This document shows, piece after piece, positions 47,846-58,078 of a stretch of 64,000 nt of DNA. Origin of the DNA: Pontibacillus yanchengensis (lineage in GTDB: Bacteria; Bacillota; Bacilli; Bacillales; BH030062); assembly GCF_009856295.1 (NCBI RefSeq), contig NZ_WMEU01000002.1, positions 248,001 through 312,000 of the forward strand, given 5' to 3'. The position numbers were made by a program, and so were the translations under genes. How positions within the stretch are numbered: position 1 is the stretch's first letter; every line of letters starts with the position of its first letter. The notes under the pieces were generated by a model. It was given only the letters and a program-made list of their open reading frames with translations. It was not told the origin of the DNA and did no database searches.

Positions 47846-49120
47846 CTATTTTCTTTTATTTTCTATACTTTCAAATACCTGACTAAGACCTTTTTCAAAT
47901 TTTCCAGTCTTTTTGGGTGAATAATAGATGGCATCTTTAATAGAATCAGGTAAATATTGCTGGTCTACCCAACCATTCTCATAATTGTGAGGATATTTAT
48001 ATTCAACGCCTCTTCCTAATTTTTCGGCACCTTTATAGTGAGCATCTTTTAAATGTTTAGGGACATCTCCGCTTTTTCCATTACGAATATCATGTAATGC
48101 AGCATCTAATGCCTTATAGGCTGAATTAGATTTAGGGGAAAGTGCTAATTCTACAATGGCATTGGATAAAGGGATTCGTGCTTCTGGAAAACCTAAACGT
48201 TCTGCAGCTTCGACAGCTGCTATCGCTCTCGGTCCTGCTTGAGGATTTGCAAGGCCGATATCTTCGTAGGCCACCACAATCATTCTCCTAGCAATACTGT
48301 CTAAGTCACCAGCTTCAATCAATCTACCTAGATAATGAAGTGATGCATGAACATCACTTCCACGAATCGATTTTTGAAAGGCCGATAGGACATCATAATG
48401 AGCATCTCCGTCTTTATCGTGAGAAAAACTCTTCTTTTGCATGCATTGTTCCGCACTATCTAAATCAATTACTACTGTGCCTTCTTCGTTAGCGGGAGTT
48501 GAAAATACAGCCAGTTCAAGTCCGTTTAATGCAGCACGCAAGTCCCCGTTAGCTGAATGGGCAAAATGGTCGATTGCTTCTCCTGAAATATCAATGGTAT
48601 AAGTTCCTAGTCCATTCACTTCATCATTCATTGAACGATATATGGCCTCTTTCACTTCATCTACTTCAAGTCGCTCCACTTCAAATAAATGGCAACGGCT
48701 TCGGATGGCAGGGTTGATAGAGTGGTATGGATTACTTGTTGTACAACCGATCAGTGTAATTAAATTGCTTTCAATATGTGGTAGCAAAAAGTCTTGTTTG
48801 CCTTTATCTAATCGGTGCACTTCATCTAAAATAAGAACGAGCTGCCCAGACATTTTTGCTTCTTCAACTGCGATTTCCATATCTTTTTTCTTGTCAACTA
48901 CAGCATTTAACGTTTTCACACGTAAGTTTAATGTTTTGGCAATCGCCATCGCCAATGATGTTTTTCCGGTGCCTGGAGGTCCGAATAGAATCATGGAAGC
49001 TAGACGGTCTGCTTCTACCATTCGTCGAATCATTTTGCCTTCCCCAACAAGATGATGCTGACCAATAATGTCGTTGATGTGTGTGGGGCGCATACGAAAT
49101 GCTAAGGGTTGTTGGTTCAT
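47846..49120 (-). CDS. rarA: Replication-associated recombination protein RarA (MgsA/YrvN)
   Basis: AAA+ ATPase acting at stalled forks. The 424-residue protein has Walker A FGPPGTGKTSLAMAIA (about 46-60), Walker B LILDEVHRLDKGKQD, sensor-1 LIGCTTSNPYHSINPAIRSR, and the C-terminal MgsA domain with YEDIGLANPQAGPRAIAAVE and YPHNYENGWVDQQYLP. It follows tcdA in B. subtilis; here an accessory stretch has come between them. Confidence 0.96.
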   Translation of the reverse strand: MNQQPLAFRMRPTHINDIIGQHHLVGEGKMIRRMVEADRLASMILFGPPGTGKTSLAMAIAKTLNLRVKTLNAVVDKKKDMEIAVEEAKMSGQLVLILDEVHRLDKGKQDFLLPHIESNLITLIGCTTSNPYHSINPAIRSRCHLFEVERLEVDEVKEAIYRSMNDEVNGLGTYTIDISGEAIDHFAHSANGDLRAALNGLELAVFSTPANEEGTVVIDLDSAEQCMQKKSFSHDKDGDAHYDVLSAFQKSIRGSDVHASLHYLGRLIEAGDLDSIARRMIVVAYEDIGLANPQAGPRAIAAVEAAERLGFPEARIPLSNAIVELALSPKSNSAYKALDAALHDIRNGKSGDVPKHLKDAHYKGAEKLGRGVEYKYPHNYENGWVDQQYLPDSIKDAIYYSPKKTGKFEKGLSQVFESIENKRK

Positions 49121-49427
49121 TTACGTTCTCTCCTTTGTTGCATATGTAAAAAGTAGATGTTGGTATGGTTTTTTTGTTTAGCTCCAGCATCTATCCCATC
49201 GAGTAGTCAGCTTTTTGAATTGAGCTAGTGTCTTGAGCTTATCTATAGGTTCATTTTCTTTCCTTTTTATAGTAAGTCATATATAGTTTAAGTTTGATTA
49301 AACGTATGATTATGTTTTATTTTAGCCTATAGATGTAGCAGATAAAATGCAAGAATCATGCAATTCGTGCTATAATAGCAATGTTTGCATACTTTACGTA
49401 TTTTGGACGCAGAAAGGAGTATGCGAT
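49121..49427. other. Gap between rarA and the YczE-type gene
   Basis: This 307-bp divergent intergenic stretch holds a short fragment like repeat family A (TAGCTCCAGCATCTATCCCA at about 49180) and a TATAAT at 49369-49374 that may serve the YczE-type gene, although no good -35 box is seen. Nothing else is supported. Confidence 0.4.
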
Positions 49428-50165
49428 ATGGTGCAACAATTAAAGAATTCCCACGCTCAGATCATTCGAAAACAATCATCCATTCGTGAATTGATGATTC
49501 GTTGGTCTTTTTTTGTTATTGGATTAATTATTCTAGCATTTGGAATTGCGTTAACCATACAAGCAGAGATGCTCGGTATTGGACCCTGGGATGTTTTCCA
49601 TGTAGGGTTAAATAAACAGTTTGGATTAACCGTTGGCACGTGGTCCATTATAGCTGGTATAGTTGTTGTTGGATTTACTTCAGCTGTAACAAAGTCATTT
49701 CCACAAGTCGGTACGATTTTAAACATGTTATTAATTGGCGTATTTATTGATGTATTTTTATTTATATTACCAGACCCTCAAGCAATTTGGACGAATATTG
49801 TTGTATTTGTACTTGGGGTTGTTGTACTTGCCTATGGAATCGGAATTTATGTTGCCCCTGAATTGGGAGCTGGGCCAAGAGATGGGCTTATGTTAGTTAT
49901 TCGAGATATAACCGGTCTTAAGGTTCAATGGGTCCGCAATGGCATAGAAATTATTGTATTTCTATTAGGGTGGATGCTAGGTGGCCCTGTAGGTGTTGGT
50001 ACAATATTTATTGCATTCTTTTTAGGTACAATCGTAGGCTATTCATTGCCTCAAACGAAAAAGCTGTTAGATTACTGTATTCAGAGAGGTGAACGAGATG
50101 AAAATCTCAACAAAAGGTCGTTACGGTCTGACCATCATGATAGCTCTAGCCAAAAAGTACGGTGA
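49428..50165 (+). CDS. YczE/YitT-type integral membrane protein
   Basis: A 245-residue protein with five membrane segments and the COG2364 signature: ALTIQAEMLGIGPWDVFHVG after TM1, APELGAGPRDGLMLVIRDI between TM4 and TM5, and GGPVGVGTIFIAFFLGTIVG. Function is unknown; B. subtilis YczE affects surfactin production. The ATG at 49428 is 8 bases after AAAGGAG; an upstream extension of the frame is not conserved in type. Its last 68 bases overlap the start of cymR. Confidence 0.83.
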   Translation: MVQQLKNSHAQIIRKQSSIRELMIRWSFFVIGLIILAFGIALTIQAEMLGIGPWDVFHVGLNKQFGLTVGTWSIIAGIVVVGFTSAVTKSFPQVGTILNMLLIGVFIDVFLFILPDPQAIWTNIVVFVLGVVVLAYGIGIYVAPELGAGPRDGLMLVIRDITGLKVQWVRNGIEIIVFLLGWMLGGPVGVGTIFIAFFLGTIVGYSLPQTKKLLDYCIQRGERDENLNKRSLRSDHHDSSSQKVR

Positions 50166-50517
50166 TGGTCCGATATCTTTAAAATCAATTGCTCGCGAAC
50201 ATCAATTATCAGAGCATTATTTAGAACAACTAATTGCACCATTACGGAACGCTGGATTAGTAAGAAGTGTCCGAGGAGCCTATGGGGGTTACATGCTTAC
50301 ACGTAATCCAAACCAAATTACTTCAGGGGATGTCATACGAGTGCTTGAAGGGCCGATTAGTCCAGTTGAAGGCATAGAAGATGAAGAGCCGGCGAAACAA
50401 GCATTGTGGATGAGAATTCGTGATGCAGTGAAAGATGTACTTGATACGACTACGTTATATGATTTAGCTCAACATGACGATTCAGAAGATCAAGAAGCGT
50501 ATATGTTCTATATTTAA
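50098..50517 (+). CDS. cymR: Rrf2-family cysteine metabolism repressor CymR
   Basis: CymR, with CysK, represses genes for sulfur uptake and cysteine synthesis. The 139-residue protein starts MKISTKGRYGLTIMIALAKK, has the winged helix with LSEHYLEQLIAPLRNAGLVR and SVRGAYGGYML, and ends QEAYMFYI, all closely matching Bacillus CymR. It lacks the Fe-S cysteines of IscR. The ATG at 50098 is used with GAGAGGTG 7 bases before; a GTG at 50089 overlaps that site. iscS follows after 24 nt. Confidence 0.96.
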   Translation: MKISTKGRYGLTIMIALAKKYGDGPISLKSIAREHQLSEHYLEQLIAPLRNAGLVRSVRGAYGGYMLTRNPNQITSGDVIRVLEGPISPVEGIEDEEPAKQALWMRIRDAVKDVLDTTTLYDLAQHDDSEDQEAYMFYI

Positions 50518-50541
50518 TAAACAAAGAAGGGAGGGGAAAGA

Positions 50542-52813
<2,272 letters not shown>

Positions 52814-52814
52814 T

Positions 52815-52846
52815 ATCCCTGACTCTGTTGAGTTAGGGATTTCTTT
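52815..52846 (+). terminator. Rho-independent terminator after mnmA
   Basis: ATCCCTGACTC and GAGTTAGGGAT pair around TGTT, followed by TTCTTT. Confidence 0.88.
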
Positions 52847-52931
52847 GCATATGATTCAACGAATTAACGAACTGATACCTCATGGCAATAGAGTGTATAA
52901 TTTTGTAAGGAATAAATGGGAGGAAACATCT

Positions 52932-53603
52932 ATGGATCATCTCAATCAAGGAATACAATATATGCAAGAACAACAATATGAAGAAGCTGCTCAAAGCTTT
53001 ACACAAGCAATTGATGAAAACCCTAATGAACCATTAGGATATATCAATTTTGGCAATCTACTTCTTCATATGAACGATCCTGAGAGAGCAGAGCGCTTTT
53101 TCGAAAAAGCAATTGAAGTGGATCAGGACGCAGCAACAGCTTATTACGGGTTAGGGAATGTTTACTATGAACAAGAGCAATATGAAAAAGCTCAAAAACC
53201 CTTCCAACAAGCTATCCAAAAAGGGCTAGAAGAAAGCGATGCTTACTATATGTTAGGGCTAACACTTTTATATCAAGAACAATTTAAGTTGGCGATGCCG
53301 TATTTATTACGTGCTACCGAATTATCTCCAGAAGATTCGGAAATACATTTTCAATATGGAATGTGTTTAGCTCAAGTAGATTTAATTGATGATTCTATAA
53401 GTACGTTCCTTAAAGTGATTCAACTAGATGAGGAGCATAGTGATGCTCATTATAACCTAGGTGTAGCCTTATTGTATAAAGAGGATCCCCATAAAGCTAT
53501 GGATCATTTCCAGCGAGCACTAGAGATTCAACCTGATCACATGTTAGCTTCACATGCAAAAGCGAAAGTTGAAGAAGCTCTAAATCAAGATACAGAGGAA
53601 TAA
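52932..53603 (+). CDS. Tetratricopeptide repeat protein (YrrB-type)
   Basis: The 223-residue protein is made of about six TPR units (for example EAAQSFTQAIDENPNEPLGY, KAQKPFQQAIQKGLEESDAY, KAMDHFQRALEIQPDHMLAS). Such proteins are scaffolds for protein contacts. The position between mnmA and recD2 matches yrrB. The ATG at 52932 is 8 bases after GGGAGG; the frame is open upstream but without a ribosome-binding site and across the mnmA terminator. Confidence 0.9.
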   Translation: MDHLNQGIQYMQEQQYEEAAQSFTQAIDENPNEPLGYINFGNLLLHMNDPERAERFFEKAIEVDQDAATAYYGLGNVYYEQEQYEKAQKPFQQAIQKGLEESDAYYMLGLTLLYQEQFKLAMPYLLRATELSPEDSEIHFQYGMCLAQVDLIDDSISTFLKVIQLDEEHSDAHYNLGVALLYKEDPHKAMDHFQRALEIQPDHMLASHAKAKVEEALNQDTEE

Positions 53604-53618
53604 AAGGAGAACATCGCA

Positions 53619-55943
53619 ATGGAAAAGCAAATGGAAGAACAATTCAAAACCGAAAAAGGATTTATTAAAGGAGAGCTCATCCGTATGATTTATCATAATG
53701 AGGATGAGCACTTTTCCATTGCCTTAATACATATTGTAGAAACGAATGAATCCATTGAAGAAAGCGAAATTGTCGTCAAAGGTCATTTCACTCGTCTAGA
53801 TGAGAAAGAACATTACATTTTTTATGGGGACCTAATCCACCATCCTAAATTCGGTGAACAATATAATGTAGAACATTATCAAAAAGAAATCCCTACCTCA
53901 AAAGAAGGGGTCGTCCTGTATTTATCAAGTGATTTGTTTTATGGGATTGGAAAAAGGACTGCGGAACGAATTGTTGGTGTTCTTGGTGAACAAGCAATAC
54001 CAAAAATTCTTCAAGACCCGTCTGTTTTACAAGATGTTCCTTATATGAAGCAAGAAAAAGCAGATCAACTAGTGGCAGATCTTAAAGAGCATCAGGGGTT
54101 TGAACATATCGTTATTTCGCTTTCTGAATATGGCTTTGGTTTACAGATGGCACAAAAGATTTACGAAACGTATCAAGATCGAGCTTTAGAAATCTTACAA
54201 GAAAATCCATATCAATTTGTTTTTGATATAAATGGGTTTGGTTTCAAACGTGCTGATGAAGTGGCAGCTAAACACAACATAGCCTTTGATCATCCAACAC
54301 GTATTCAGGCCGCGTGCCTTTACACTCTAAATGAATGGTCTCAACAGGGGAATGTGTTCGCACCCTACGATGTGTTAGTTGAGGAAGTTCAAAACGTGTT
54401 AAATAATGACAGTTCTTCGGTTACATCTGACGTTATTTCCCGTGAAATTAATCAGCTTGCTGAAGAAGAAAAATTAATTCAAGAGGAAGGGAATATATAT
54501 TTACCTTCCCTTTACTATGCTGAGTCAGGTTTTGCTGAGCAATTGCATCGGCTATTAATGGGGGAAGTGGAAGAAGAGTATTCCCAAGCAGAATTAATGA
54601 AAGTTGTTGGAGAAATTGAAGATGAGGAAGAAATCAGCTATGGGAAGGAGCAATTTGACGCAATTGAAAAAGCGCTACATTCAAATTTAATGATTCTAAC
54701 AGGTGGTCCAGGAACTGGAAAAACAACCGTCATAAAAGGAATTGTAACTGCTTATGCAAAATTAAATCGTAAATCGTTAAAACCTGCTGATTACGATGCT
54801 GAAGAATCCTTTCCGTTTTTACTAACAGCTCCTACTGGACGTGCTGCGAAACGAATGAATGAATCTACAGGCATACCTGCTGTTACCATTCATCGATTAT
54901 TAGGTTGGAATGGTGGAGAAACGTTTGAGCGAGACCAGGATCATCAATTAGATGGAAAGATTCTTATTATCGATGAATTTTCCATGGTGGATATTTGGTT
55001 AGCCAATCAGTTATTTAGGGCTATTCCTTCAGATATGCAAGTGTTACTCGTTGGAGATGAGGATCAGTTGCCTTCTGTAGGACCTGGTCAAGTTCTCTCT
55101 GATCTTCTTACAACGAACTTAATTCCTGCCACACAGCTCCAAGAAGTATATCGTCAAAAAGAAGGGTCAAAAATTATTCAGCTAGCCCATGATATGAAGC
55201 AAGGAAGATGTAATGCACAATCACTGGCTAAAGCAAAAGACTTTAATTTTATTTCTTGCGTAGAGCATCAAGTACTTCATGTTATTCAGACCGTGTATGA
55301 AAAAGCAATGGAAAAAGGGCACAGGTTAAAGGATATACAAATTTTGGCTCCCATGTATCGATCGAAAATTGGCATTCATCGACTCAATCAAGAAATCCAA
55401 CAATTAGCTAACCCTCCTAGTCGGCAGAAAAGAGAAATGAAAACCAAAGAAGTCATTTATCGAACTGGTGACAAGGTCATTCAACTTGTTAATCAGCCAG
55501 AATCTGGAGTTTATAATGGAGATATAGGTGAAATCGCTGCAATCTTTAAAGAAGATGAGACAAAGGAACAAAAGGAAAAGCTTGTGGTGTCGTTTGAAGG
55601 TAAGGAAGTTGAATATTCACGTAAAGATTTAACTCAATTGATGCATGCGTATTGTACCTCCATACATAAATCCCAAGGCAGTGAATTCTCGATTGTGATT
55701 TTACCTGTTGTAAGAAGCTACTCAAGAATGTTGCGTCGTAATTTACTTTATACAGCTGTGACGCGAAGTAAGAGGTCTCTCATTATTTGTGGAGATGAAC
55801 AAGCCTTCCGACGTGGTGTGGAAACAGTTGATACCAATCGTCGTTACACTTCTTTACATGAACGTATGGATGTTTTATTTAACCAAATCCCAACAGATGA
55901 CAATGAAAATGAGGAAGAACTTTCCCCTTATGACTTTATGTGA
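53619..55943 (+). CDS. recD2: RecD2-type ATP-dependent DNA helicase (YrrC)
   Basis: 5'-3' SF1 helicase found in organisms without RecBCD. The 774-residue protein has a family-specific N-terminal region with helix-hairpin-helix motifs (about 95-215; GIGKRTAERIVGVLG and INGFGFKRADEVA), Walker A LTGGPGTGKTT (about 360-370), ILIIDEFSMVD, LLVGDEDQLPSVGPGQVLSD, and the C-terminal YTAVTRSKRSLIICGD. AAAGGAG precedes the ATG. Confidence 0.96.
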   Translation: MEKQMEEQFKTEKGFIKGELIRMIYHNEDEHFSIALIHIVETNESIEESEIVVKGHFTRLDEKEHYIFYGDLIHHPKFGEQYNVEHYQKEIPTSKEGVVLYLSSDLFYGIGKRTAERIVGVLGEQAIPKILQDPSVLQDVPYMKQEKADQLVADLKEHQGFEHIVISLSEYGFGLQMAQKIYETYQDRALEILQENPYQFVFDINGFGFKRADEVAAKHNIAFDHPTRIQAACLYTLNEWSQQGNVFAPYDVLVEEVQNVLNNDSSSVTSDVISREINQLAEEEKLIQEEGNIYLPSLYYAESGFAEQLHRLLMGEVEEEYSQAELMKVVGEIEDEEEISYGKEQFDAIEKALHSNLMILTGGPGTGKTTVIKGIVTAYAKLNRKSLKPADYDAEESFPFLLTAPTGRAAKRMNESTGIPAVTIHRLLGWNGGETFERDQDHQLDGKILIIDEFSMVDIWLANQLFRAIPSDMQVLLVGDEDQLPSVGPGQVLSDLLTTNLIPATQLQEVYRQKEGSKIIQLAHDMKQGRCNAQSLAKAKDFNFISCVEHQVLHVIQTVYEKAMEKGHRLKDIQILAPMYRSKIGIHRLNQEIQQLANPPSRQKREMKTKEVIYRTGDKVIQLVNQPESGVYNGDIGEIAAIFKEDETKEQKEKLVVSFEGKEVEYSRKDLTQLMHAYCTSIHKSQGSEFSIVILPVVRSYSRMLRRNLLYTAVTRSKRSLIICGDEQAFRRGVETVDTNRRYTSLHERMDVLFNQIPTDDNENEEELSPYDFM

Positions 55944-56082
55944 TCCGCACATACTATAGATGTTCACCTGTTTCGGTGAACCTACCATTGGGTGCCAATT
56001 TTCAACTTAAGATGTATGTTTTGGCAATGAGTTGGTAACAATGTCATGCAGAAGGAATTATTCGGTAAGGAGTGCCTGCTGT

Positions 56083-56271
56083 ATGCATTGTCCAAATTGT
56101 AATCGTAAAGATATCGGTAAGATTGGAAGTAATCAATACTATTGCTGGAACTGTTTCATTGAGCTTTCTATTACAGATAATAAAGTTCATGTTCATCAGG
56201 TAGAAGAAGATGGTTCCCTAAGCTCTCTCGATGATTTATTTGGAGAAGAAGAACAAGCAGCCCAATGGTAA
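56083..56271 (+). CDS. Small zinc-ribbon protein
   Basis: A 62-residue protein that opens MHCPNCNRKDIGKIGSNQYY and continues CWNCFIEL, two CxxC pairs of a zinc ribbon, followed by an acidic tail (SLSSLDDLFGEEEQAAQW). The ATG at 56083 has AAGGAG 12 bases before it; a longer frame from 56032 lacks a site. Similar small genes lie after recD2 in other Bacillaceae; the function is unknown. Confidence 0.72.
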   Translation: MHCPNCNRKDIGKIGSNQYYCWNCFIELSITDNKVHVHQVEEDGSLSSLDDLFGEEEQAAQW

Positions 56272-56294
56272 ATCCATTTAGGGTGGTGAAGCGG

Positions 56295-56441
56295 ATGAAT
56301 AGAACATTCACATCTCTTGCAGCTCTTGGGGTAGGTGCCGCACTATACTCGAGGAGAAGACGAAGAGGTAAGAATAATAATTTCTTTTCTCAAAAATCAA
56401 TGAAGCGTATGCGAAAGAGAGTACGAAAAGCATTTGAATAA
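56295..56441 (+). CDS. yrzQ: YrzQ-type small basic protein (DUF3918)
   Basis: A 48-residue frame from ATG 56295 with AGGGTGGTGAAG upstream. The product starts MNRTFTSLAALGVGAALYSR, a short hydrophobic helix, and continues with a very basic segment (RRRRRGKNN) and KSMKRMRKRVRKAFE. This matches my memory of the YrzQ family, which sits at the same place in Bacillus. It is 23 bases after the zinc-ribbon gene and ends at a terminator. Confidence 0.72.
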   Translation: MNRTFTSLAALGVGAALYSRRRRRGKNNNFFSQKSMKRMRKRVRKAFE

Positions 56442-56450
56442 TGCAAATGG

Positions 56451-56482
56451 GGCAGACTGCTAGTAAAGAGTCTGCCTTTTTT
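56451..56482 (+). terminator. Rho-independent terminator after yrzQ
   Basis: GGCAGACT and AGTCTGCC pair and run into six T. Confidence 0.88.
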
Positions 56483-56515
56483 ACAAGGAAAGAAAGTTAA
56501 TTATTTGCGCTTACA

Positions 56516-56545
56516 TGTCTAGCTCCAGCGTTCATCGAGGCGTGT
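56516..56545. repeat. Short fragment of repeat family A
   Basis: ATGTCTAGCTCCAGCGTTCA matches only the left edge of the family (CCAGCTCCAGCGCCCAG). Confidence 0.4.
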
Positions 56546-56562
56546 GAAAGGCGGTGTTTCCA

Positions 56563-57636
56563 TTGGATAGTCAACAACAGGGTACAACAATGAAGTGGAT
56601 TTATCGAAGCATCTTAACGTTATTAGTCCTGTTAATTGTCTTCTTACTCATGAAGTTATACCCTTTCTATGAAGCTTTTTTACAAATTATCTTAACGTTA
56701 TTGATACCATTTATTATTTCCATGTTTCTTGCCTATTTACTTCATCCTATAGTAGAAGCACTTCATGAGCAACATTTGCCAAGATGGTTAGCGATTATGA
56801 TCATTTATCTTTTCTTCTTTGGTGGAGTTGGATATGTTGTTTATAAAACATATCCGGTTTTTTTGAAACAGTTAAAGGATTTAATTCATAATATTCCTGG
56901 GTTTGTGGACACTTATCGAACGTGGATTTATAGTCTGTATGAAAAAACGTCTTTTTTACCAGAAACGGTTCATGATCGTATGGACAGCATCCTCTTAAAT
57001 GTGGAAAGAATGGGTGAAGACGCAGTAGCTTCTATTGGTACTAAGTTGACAGGAGTATTTGATGTTGTCATTATCATTGCTGTCATTCCAGTTTTAGTTT
57101 TTTATATGCTAAAAGACTTTCCAATTATGAGAAATTTGTTATGGCAGTTCACACCTTCAAAGTACAGAAATGAAGGTAAAGAAGTGTTGAGTGAAATTGA
57201 TAGGAGCCTAGGGGGATACATTCGTGGACAATTACTTGTTTGTTTCTTCGTAGGAATGATTTCTATTCTAATGTTATGGCTGATTGGTATGAAATATCCC
57301 CTTGTTTTAGGTGGAATAATGGGTATAACAAATGTTATTCCTTATTTCGGACCTATTTTAGGAGCTATACCAGCATTGATTATTTCGTTTACGATGGGAA
57401 TAAAAATGGTCTTATTAGTAGGCATAATTGTGTTGATTGTACAGATTATAGAAGGAAATTTACTTTCTCCTTTTATAGTAGGGAAGAGTTTGCACATTCA
57501 TCCTGTCCTCATTATTTTAGCATTATTAGTTGGCGAAGAGGTGGCAGGTATTATCGGAATGATTGTAGCCGTTCCAGTGCTTACTATAATTCGGGTAATC
57601 TTACATCACATTCGATTACATCGTCACAAGGTTTGA
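56563..57636 (+). CDS. AI-2E family transporter (YrrI-type)
   Basis: A 357-residue membrane protein with about seven to eight segments in the AI-2E/PerM pattern: two N-terminal helices, a loop with GFVDTYRTWIYSLYEKTSFL, then VPVLVFYMLKDFP-like text, RSLGGYIRGQLLVCFFVGMI, and GITNVIPYFGPILGAIPALI. The family label does not prove AI-2 export; some relatives are Na+/H+ antiporters. The start is uncertain: TTG 56563 fits AAGGCGGTG best, with GTG 56554 and ATG 56590 as alternatives. Confidence 0.85.
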   Translation: MDSQQQGTTMKWIYRSILTLLVLLIVFLLMKLYPFYEAFLQIILTLLIPFIISMFLAYLLHPIVEALHEQHLPRWLAIMIIYLFFFGGVGYVVYKTYPVFLKQLKDLIHNIPGFVDTYRTWIYSLYEKTSFLPETVHDRMDSILLNVERMGEDAVASIGTKLTGVFDVVIIIAVIPVLVFYMLKDFPIMRNLLWQFTPSKYRNEGKEVLSEIDRSLGGYIRGQLLVCFFVGMISILMLWLIGMKYPLVLGGIMGITNVIPYFGPILGAIPALIISFTMGIKMVLLVGIIVLIVQIIEGNLLSPFIVGKSLHIHPVLIILALLVGEEVAGIIGMIVAVPVLTIIRVILHHIRLHRHKV

Positions 57637-57754
57637 CATTTAAACAAGAGTTCTCTATAATTTTTGATACCATATACTTAACAAATACCTAACTAATAAA
57701 GGTTAGTGAACTAAAGTTACGTTTATTAACGTGCATAGAAGAGTAATCTAATAC

Positions 57755-58010
57755 AAAATACGAAGATGGATCGAGTACATGGCAGACCGTCCAAAATAGA
57801 GAGAAGCACCCTTGGCTGGAAGGTGCTTTGGATGAAGGGTCATGGAAGGCTAATCCGGAGTGCGGGTAATTTCCGCCGGTAGCGCGCCGTTATTGCGATG
57901 GAAGACAGTGTCTTCATTGAGTGATGAATGGATTTCCATTCATAACCAGGGTGGTACCGCGAATATCAACTCTCGTCCCTGCAGTTAATTGCAGGACGGG
58001 AGTTTTTTTA
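57755..58010 (+). promoter_or_regulatory. T-box riboswitch for alaS
   Basis: The T-box AGGGTGGTACCGCG is at 57948-57961 and is followed by a terminator (CTCGTCCCTGCA with TGCAGGACGGGAG-type pairing, 57968-58010). Stem I starts near CGAGTA at 57772 and includes a GAGAGAAGCACC...GGTGCT stem. GCT at 57849-57851, an Ala codon followed by A, sits in the specifier position. Uncharged tRNA-Ala should promote alaS transcription. Confidence 0.93.
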
Positions 58011-58078
58011 TGTTTAATTTCGTGGGAAAACTCCATTTACAAATATATTAACCAACCTTATCCAAGGAGGAACATATT

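Noticed and set aside
49347..49427. Upstream extension of the YczE-type protein
   Set aside because: The extra residues (rich in Cys and Asn) do not look like the family, and the AAAGGAG site fits the ATG at 49428.
52845..52931. Upstream extension of the TPR protein
   Set aside because: It overlaps the mnmA terminator and lacks a ribosome-binding site; GGGAGG fits the ATG at 52932.
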